From an uncultured Oribacterium sp. (GTDB lineage Bacteria > Bacillota > Clostridia > Lachnospirales > Lachnospiraceae), in contig CABTMH010000211.1 of assembly GCA_902485915.1 (NCBI GenBank), forward strand, positions 1-19,045: a stretch of DNA of 19,045 nucleotides. Reading direction: 5' to 3'. This document shows positions 14,571 through 19,045 of this stretch, piece by piece. The position numbers and the translations under genes were made by a program. The notes under the pieces are model-generated. The model worked only from the letters and a program-made list of their open reading frames with translations, did not search any database and was not told the DNA's origin. Each line of letters opens with the position of its first letter. Positions within the stretch are counted from its first letter, which is position 1.

Positions 14571-16580
14571 ATGGGAAAGAACAGTATCCTTCCATGGATC
14601 AATACAGAATATTCCTACCAGCTGGCGAAGCGGATGGAGCAGTTCCGATCGCATCCGGAGCTCGGCTACCGGCCGGCGGGGTCTCAGGCGGAGTTTGCGA
14701 CCGGCGAGATGCTGCGGGAGGAGATGGAGCGCATCGGTCTCCGGGACGTCCATAAGGACGCCATCCGCGTGGATGCCTGGGAGTTTCATAAGGCAGAGCT
14801 CGTATGGCGGTGTGCAGATGGCAGTGTCGGTCTCAGGTCGCTGCTCGGCGGTTATCAGACCACGTTTCAGACCGACGGGCCAGAGGAGTTCGGCCTCGTC
14901 TACGTCGGGAAGGGCACTGCGGCTGACTACGAAGGGAAGGATGTGAGGGGAAAGCTCGTCCTCGCAGACATCAATCAGCGCGATGAGTGGTGGATCAATT
15001 TCCCGGTCTACCAGGCCTATGTTCGTGGTGCCGCGGCGCTGATCGCCGTGCAGGAGGGCGGCTTCGCGGAGATCCAGGATGAAGCGCTGAATGCACAGGA
15101 TATCGCGGGTCCGGCAGAGGCGGCCGCCTTGTCCATGTCGCGCGCGGACGCCGCGGTGCTGAAGCAGGCACTTCGGGAGACACCGGAACTCCGGGTGACC
15201 CTCGATGCCGACAGCGCCGTCACAGATAACCAGCGATCCTACAACATCATCGGCACGATCCCGGGCGAGGATCCGACGCAGCTGATCCTTCTGTCGGCTC
15301 ATTATGACTCCTACTTCAGCGGCTTCCAGGATGACAATACCGCCGTGGCCATGATGCTCGGCATCGCGAAGGCACTGATCGACAGCGGCTACCGGCCGAA
15401 GAGGACCATCGTCATCGCGGCGCTGGCGGCGGAAGAGTGGGGCATCGTGAACACGAAGTATGACTGGTCGACCGGCGCCTACCAGCAGGTCTTCCGTGTC
15501 CGTCCGGAGTGGCAGGGCAGGGTCGTGGCTGACTTCAACTTCGAGCTGCCGGCCCACGCCCATGGACCGAAGGACGCCGTGCGCAGCGTCTATGAGTACG
15601 TGCACTTCCTCGAGCAGGCCATCGCCGACATCCCGGTGGATCCGGCGGCGTATCCGGAGGGGCTCGAGGTGCATGCGCCGATCCAGACCATGTCCGATGA
15701 CTTCTCGATGGCCATCGCCGGCATCCCGTCCATGGTGAACGAGTTCACGGACAGCAGCTTCATGGAGACGCACTATCACTCGCAGTTCGATAACGAAGCG
15801 TACTACCACGCGCCGGTCTACCGCTTCCACCATCTCTTATACGGCACGCTGATTCAGAAATTCGATCAGCTGATCCTCCCGCCGATGGACTTTTCCACGC
15901 TCTTCGAGGCGATGAACAGAAGCATCGACCTGCGCTATGCCGGCATCGTCGGTACACTCGGCGCGGAGCTTTCTGCCGTGACGAAGGAAGCAGCCGCCCT
16001 CGGGCATAGCGTGTACCGCTGGATCGAGACGGTCAATGCTTCCGGCGTGACACCATCACGTGCCGCAGAGTGCACGGAGATCCTGATGAAGGCCTTCCGA
16101 AAGGCACAGGACTCCTTCGTTCGGCTCGACTGGCAGGATACGGTTCTCTTCCCACAACAGGCAGTACGGCAGAACCTCATCCACATCGAGGCGGCCATCC
16201 GCTGCCTCGATGAGCGCGATGCCCGCGGTGCCCTCGATGCCATCTATGAGATCGATAACAACTGCTATGCCTTCCAGTTCGATGAGGAGGTATTTAACTA
16301 CTTCACCGACTATGTCTTCTGTCAACCGAAGGAGCGCCTCCAGTGGGGCGCCGGACGGATCGTGCATCATGAGAACCTGTACCAGCTGGTGCAGAAGCTG
16401 AAGCGTAAGACAGAGGACGGCAGCGTGGATTTCGAGGAGGAGCTTCGCATCCTGAATCGCGTGCGGAAGAACCAGGAAGAGTGCTATAAATCGGATCTCG
16501 AATACATGATACGGGAAACAAACAATATCATCCAGAGCCTGAAACAGATTTCAGCGATCGCGGATGGAAAGGAATGTTAA
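14571..16580 (+). CDS. M28-family zinc metallopeptidase with PA-like insert
   Basis: A 669-residue predicted aminopeptidase/carboxypeptidase of family M28. Metal-site residues can be traced: His244 (SAHYDSY), Asp255 (QDDNTAV), Glu288/Glu289 (AAEEWG, catalytic base and ligand) and His403 (THYHSQFDN). The fourth ligand position appears to be Glu in FNFELP, where Asp is usual. Residues about 90-215 look like a protease-associated (PA) domain inserted before the catalytic core. A helical C-terminal extension of roughly 200 residues ends in a possible coiled coil. No signal peptide or membrane segment is seen, so it is probably cytoplasmic, unlike many M28 enzymes. The substrate is unknown. SD AGAGG (14559-14563). 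The GNAT gene starts 12 bases after its stop. Confidence 0.88.
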   Translation: MGKNSILPWINTEYSYQLAKRMEQFRSHPELGYRPAGSQAEFATGEMLREEMERIGLRDVHKDAIRVDAWEFHKAELVWRCADGSVGLRSLLGGYQTTFQTDGPEEFGLVYVGKGTAADYEGKDVRGKLVLADINQRDEWWINFPVYQAYVRGAAALIAVQEGGFAEIQDEALNAQDIAGPAEAAALSMSRADAAVLKQALRETPELRVTLDADSAVTDNQRSYNIIGTIPGEDPTQLILLSAHYDSYFSGFQDDNTAVAMMLGIAKALIDSGYRPKRTIVIAALAAEEWGIVNTKYDWSTGAYQQVFRVRPEWQGRVVADFNFELPAHAHGPKDAVRSVYEYVHFLEQAIADIPVDPAAYPEGLEVHAPIQTMSDDFSMAIAGIPSMVNEFTDSSFMETHYHSQFDNEAYYHAPVYRFHHLLYGTLIQKFDQLILPPMDFSTLFEAMNRSIDLRYAGIVGTLGAELSAVTKEAAALGHSVYRWIETVNASGVTPSRAAECTEILMKAFRKAQDSFVRLDWQDTVLFPQQAVRQNLIHIEAAIRCLDERDARGALDAIYEIDNNCYAFQFDEEVFNYFTDYVFCQPKERLQWGAGRIVHHENLYQLVQKLKRKTEDGSVDFEEELRILNRVRKNQEECYKSDLEYMIRETNNIIQSLKQISAIADGKEC

Positions 16581-16592
16581 ACAGAGTTTATT

Positions 16593-17228
16593 ATGGATAG
16601 TGACAAATTGTACCGCGTAAAAAAAGAAGATATCCCGAAGCTGGTGCAGCTGTTAACGGTCTGCTTCGCGAAGGACCCGCTGTACTGTAAGCTGATTCCG
16701 GATGAGCGCACCCGGACGCGTCTGCTGCCGGAGCTGTTCGACTGCGATCTCGAGGAGATGTTCGAGACCTGCGAGATATTCGCGGACAGTCCGGAACTGA
16801 ACGGTATCCTGGTCGTATCCGACGAGTCGGAACCGTATAATTTTTTTCGTTATTATCTGACAGAGCTTCGCGCGAATCTGAAGACCGACGAGTATCTGAT
16901 CAAGGAGGATCCGAGTCTCCGGGCCCTCTGGAACTTCGTGCTCGGTAAGGACTATCTGAACGAGAAGTGGACCGACCAGCTCCATCAGGAGGAGCGTATC
17001 CATATCATCTACCTCGCGGTCGATCCCGAGAAGCAGCATCATCACATCTCCTCGATGCTCATGGACGAGGCCATCGCCTATGCCGACGCACATCATCTCA
17101 TGATGTCCCTCGAAACGCACAACGAGCATAACGTCGCCATGTACGAGCATTTCGGCTTCAAGCTGTACGGTGTGATGGAAAAACACTTCGACCTCCGGCA
17201 GTACTGCCTCATCCGTGAGGTGCAGTAG
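16593..17228 (+). CDS. GNAT-fold acetyltransferase-like protein
   Basis: A 211-residue protein with the GNAT layout: beta strand IHIIYLAVDPEKQ followed by the pantetheine/pyrophosphate region (about residues 138-165) and the C-terminal NVAMYEHFGFKLYGVMEKH, typical of motif B. The usual Q/R-x-x-G-x-G/A loop reads KQHHHISSML here, with both glycines absent, so acetyl-CoA binding may be altered. The segment DEYLIKEDPSLRALWNFVLGKDYLNEKWTDQL is family-specific; its role is unknown. It starts 12 bases after the M28 stop, probably in the same transcript, which may link it to the peptidase's substrate or product. The SD is weak. The last 18 bases are part of a direct repeat seen again at 17301-17325. 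Confidence 0.8.
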   Translation: MDSDKLYRVKKEDIPKLVQLLTVCFAKDPLYCKLIPDERTRTRLLPELFDCDLEEMFETCEIFADSPELNGILVVSDESEPYNFFRYYLTELRANLKTDEYLIKEDPSLRALWNFVLGKDYLNEKWTDQLHQEERIHIIYLAVDPEKQHHHISSMLMDEAIAYADAHHLMMSLETHNEHNVAMYEHFGFKLYGVMEKHFDLRQYCLIREVQ

Positions 17229-17325
17229 AGTTGCGTTTCAAGACTGGTGTGATTTCCTGCGGCTCGCCTCGGCCACATCCTCATCTATGCTCATCCACTT
17301 CATCCACGAGGTGCAGTAGCGCTGC
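17210..17325 (+). repeat. Direct repeat covering the end of the GNAT gene
   Basis: The 25 bases at 17210-17234, including the GNAT stop, recur at 17301-17325 with 21 identical positions; both contain GAGGTGCAGTAG. The second copy is not part of an open frame that I can support. A local duplication or a remnant of a second 3' end would explain it. The stretch 17229-17335 shows no gene or terminator. Confidence 0.6.
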
Positions 17326-17335
17326 CGGGAACCCC

Positions 17336-17364
17336 TTGAAATCAGGCATCTTTCCCGATATAAT
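17336..17364 (+). promoter_or_regulatory. Promoter of the small membrane protein gene
   Basis: TTGAAA (17336-17341), a 17-base spacer and TATAAT (17359-17364), one mismatch from consensus in total. It is among the best promoters in the window. The expected leader is about 35 bases, with SD AGGAGG (17392-17397). Confidence 0.85.
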
Positions 17365-17405
17365 AACGTTGTCTGTGCGTAAGCACGATACAGGAGGTAG
17401 TGACC

Positions 17406-17591
17406 ATGGAGCTGAAACGAATACTCGCGATACTCGGACTGGTCATCATCGCGTTTCTCCTCGTCGCCGTACTGTATTTCGCGGTGACCGGAGCGACACA
17501 GTATCTTCTGGCCTGTTTATTCTGTCTGGTCGTGGTTCCGGTGGTGATCTACATCTTCATCTGGTTCACGAAGCTGACAAACAAAAAATAA
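17406..17591 (+). CDS. Small two-helix membrane protein of unknown function
   Basis: A 61-residue protein starting MELKRILAILG. Two hydrophobic stretches (about 7-28 and 32-54) suggest a helical hairpin in the membrane, followed by a short basic tail KLTNKK. Start chosen at ATG 17406, eight bases from AGGAGG (17392-17397); the in-frame GTG at 17400 is only two bases from the SD. A consensus promoter and a perfect SD argue that it is really expressed. It resembles short hypothetical membrane proteins common in Clostridia, but I recognise no named family. It is followed by the purA leader, 126 bases before purA, without a clear terminator between them. Confidence 0.8.
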   Translation: MELKRILAILGLVIIAFLLVAVLYFAVTGATQYLLACLFCLVVVPVVIYIFIWFTKLTNKK

Positions 17592-17595
17592 TACA

Positions 17596-17711
17596 GGATG
17601 TTCTGGTCACGAATCTCTCACATACATCCGGGGAAGAACGCCCGAGATGGACTGTGTCAAAAAGGTGAAGAACATCCATAGTATCCATAGGCGGATGCTA
17701 TCCTTAGGAGG
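17596..17711 (+). promoter_or_regulatory. Structured purA leader with ribosome binding site
   Basis: GGATGTTCT (17596-17604) pairs perfectly with AGAACATCC (17669-17677), enclosing 64 bases that can form ATCTC/GAGAT and CGGG/CCCG stems. Directly abutting it, ATAGTATCC (17678-17686) pairs with GGATGCTAT (17693-17701), nine pairs with one G-U. The SD AGGAGG (17706-17711) follows, six bases before ATG 17718. An alternative ATCC/GGAT pairing (17700-17703 with 17710-17713) would partly cover the SD. A weak GTGTCA/CATAGT promoter pair also lies here. It matches no riboswitch class I know. Confidence 0.5.
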
Positions 17712-17717
17712 ATTCAC

Positions 17718-19004
17718 ATGGTAAGAGCAATCGTTGGAGCAAACTGGGGCGACGAGGGAAAGGGCAAGATCACCGATATGCTTGCCGAGACCTCGGATAT
17801 CGTTGTACGTTTCCAGGGTGGCGCAAATGCCGGCCATACCATCATCAACAATTATGGTCGTTTCTCACTCCACCTTATGCCGAGCGGCGTTTTCTATAAT
17901 CACACGACTTCCGTACTCGGAAACGGTGTGGCACTCGATATCGAGAAGTTCTGTGCAGAACTGAAGTCCATCGTCGACGCCGGCGTTCCGACACCGAAGA
18001 TCCTGGTATCCAACCGTGCACAGGTCATGATGCCATATCACGTTCTGTTCGATACGCTCGAGGAGGCGAGACTCGCCGGGAAGAGCTATGGCTCCACGAA
18101 GTCCGGTATCGCACCGTTCTTCTCTGATAAGTATGCGAAGATCGGTCTTCAGGTAAACGAGCTCTTCGATGAGGATGTTCTTCAGGATCGTCTGCATAAG
18201 GTCGTCGAAATCAAGAATGCGATCCTGCGTGAGCTTTATCATGCACCGGAAATCAGCTACGATGAGCTTCTCGAGGAGATGCATCGTCAGAGAGACATGA
18301 TCGCACCGTATGTGGCCGATACCTCGAAGTTCCTGCGTGAGGCACTGAAGGAAGGGAAGACCGTCCTGCTCGAGGGTCAGCTCGGTACCATGAAGGATCC
18401 GGATCACGGTATCTACCCGATGGTAACCTCCAGCTCCACACTCGCAGCGTATGGCGCGGTCGGTGCCGGTATCCCGCCATATGAGATCAAGGATATCGTC
18501 GCTGTAACGAAGGCATATTCGTCCGCTGTAGGTGCCGGTGATTTCGTTTCCGAGCTCTTCGGTGAGGAGGCCGATGAGCTTCGCAGAAGAGGTGGCGATA
18601 AGGGCGAGTTCGGTGCCACGACCGGACGCCCGAGAAGAGTCGGCTGGTATGATGCCGTCGCTTCGAAGTATGGCTGTCAGCTCCAGAGCGCGACCGAGGT
18701 GGCACTGACGGTGCTCGATGTACTCGGCTACCTGAAGGAGCTCAAGGTCTGCGTAGGCTATGAGATCGATGGTAAGGTAACCACGGACTTCCCGGTTACG
18801 CCGCTCCTCAACAAGGCGAAGCCGGTCTATGAGACCCTCCCGGGCTGGAACTGCGACATCCGCGGCATCCGGAACTACGATGAGCTTCCGGAGAACTGCA
18901 AGAACTACATCGACTTCATCGAGAAGCATATCGAGACACCGATCACCATGGTTTCCAATGGTCCGGAGAGACACGAGATTCTGAAGAGAACCCCGAAGAT
19001 CTGA
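17718..19004 (+). CDS. purA: Adenylosuccinate synthetase PurA
   Basis: A 428-residue GTP-dependent enzyme that joins IMP and aspartate to give adenylosuccinate, the first step towards AMP; PurB completes it. The N-terminal GANWGDEGKGKITD holds catalytic Asp12. His40 in NAGHTI is the second catalytic residue (Asp13 and His41 in E. coli). FSDKYAKIGLQ, LLEGQLGTMKDPDHGIYPMVTSS and TTGRPRRVGWYDAV are family motifs, the last in the IMP/aspartate-binding region. Length is full and both ends are present. Perfect SD AGGAGG at six bases. Codon choice is similar to typA, suggesting good expression. The 41 bases after the stop hold no feature I can support. Confidence 0.98.
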   Translation: MVRAIVGANWGDEGKGKITDMLAETSDIVVRFQGGANAGHTIINNYGRFSLHLMPSGVFYNHTTSVLGNGVALDIEKFCAELKSIVDAGVPTPKILVSNRAQVMMPYHVLFDTLEEARLAGKSYGSTKSGIAPFFSDKYAKIGLQVNELFDEDVLQDRLHKVVEIKNAILRELYHAPEISYDELLEEMHRQRDMIAPYVADTSKFLREALKEGKTVLLEGQLGTMKDPDHGIYPMVTSSSTLAAYGAVGAGIPPYEIKDIVAVTKAYSSAVGAGDFVSELFGEEADELRRRGGDKGEFGATTGRPRRVGWYDAVASKYGCQLQSATEVALTVLDVLGYLKELKVCVGYEIDGKVTTDFPVTPLLNKAKPVYETLPGWNCDIRGIRNYDELPENCKNYIDFIEKHIETPITMVSNGPERHEILKRTPKI

Positions 19005-19045
19005 TAAGGTGATATATACATAGTGAAAACGAGGCGCCCAGTGCA

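Noticed and set aside
14533..14946. Alternative-frame open stretch beginning in the right arm upstream of the M28 gene
   Set aside because: It overlaps the M28 frame, which has metal-ligand motifs and its own SD. The translation is Arg/Ser-rich shadow sequence.
19005..19045. Possible new gene starting at GTG 19023 after AAGGTG
   Set aside because: Only seven codons are visible before the window ends and the SD spacing is long, so no support is possible.
1..19045. CRISPR arrays, tRNA or rRNA genes, insertion sequences, phage or defence genes
   Set aside because: No regularly spaced repeats, cloverleaf sequence, transposase, integrase or defence-type motifs were found on either strand.

Overview
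The window reads as a chromosomal housekeeping segment from a moderately GC-rich member of the Bacillota, most likely class Clostridia and possibly Lachnospiraceae. The reasons are the gene order sufC-sufB-sufD-sufS-sufU (a SufU-type scaffold rather than IscU/SufA), AGGAGG-type ribosome binding sites, the IMPACT/YigZ protein next to a class A penicillin-binding protein, and the style of the small two-helix membrane protein. The genus cannot be named from sequence alone. All sixteen supported coding regions lie on the + strand. I see no rRNA, tRNA, CRISPR array, transposase, phage gene or replication origin.

Layout. 1-137 is the 3' end of a gene that fits the radical SAM PflX-like family. A strong hairpin with a T-run (210-260) follows, and then the suf operon (367-5336), whose genes overlap or lie within 20 bases of each other. 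It encodes the SufBC2D scaffold complex, the cysteine desulfurase SufS and its sulfur acceptor SufU, a complete minimal Fe-S cluster assembly line. A terminator-like hairpin (5359-5422) and a good sigma-A promoter (5504-5532) lead into a bifunctional class A PBP (5589-8225), followed by the yigZ-family gene (8327-8941). A promoter inside the end of yigZ drives typA/bipA (8992-10824). Next come dapA (10977-11861, with a clear terminator) and dapB (12022-12786), two consecutive steps of the diaminopimelate/lysine pathway, and purB (12905-14341). A repeat-rich intergenic stretch (14342-14570) precedes an M28-family metallopeptidase with a PA-like insert (14571-16580) and a tightly linked GNAT-fold protein (16593-17228). 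A 61-residue membrane protein (17406-17591) with its own promoter and purA (17718-19004) end the window. purA and purB together convert IMP to AMP; purB also acts earlier in IMP synthesis.

The coding content is conventional, and I found no convincing new multi-gene system. The material that is not explained lies between genes: several intergenic regions carry long inverted repeats, a perfect 17-base palindrome, a duplicated 19-mer, and a roughly 50-base repeat found upstream of two unrelated genes. These could be structured leaders, operators or a small dispersed repeat family, and they are listed as separate findings.

Codon choice differs between genes. typA and purA use GGT, CGT and GTT more often, while the PBP and the M28 gene lean towards CGG, CGC and GCC. 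This fits higher expression of the former rather than transfer.
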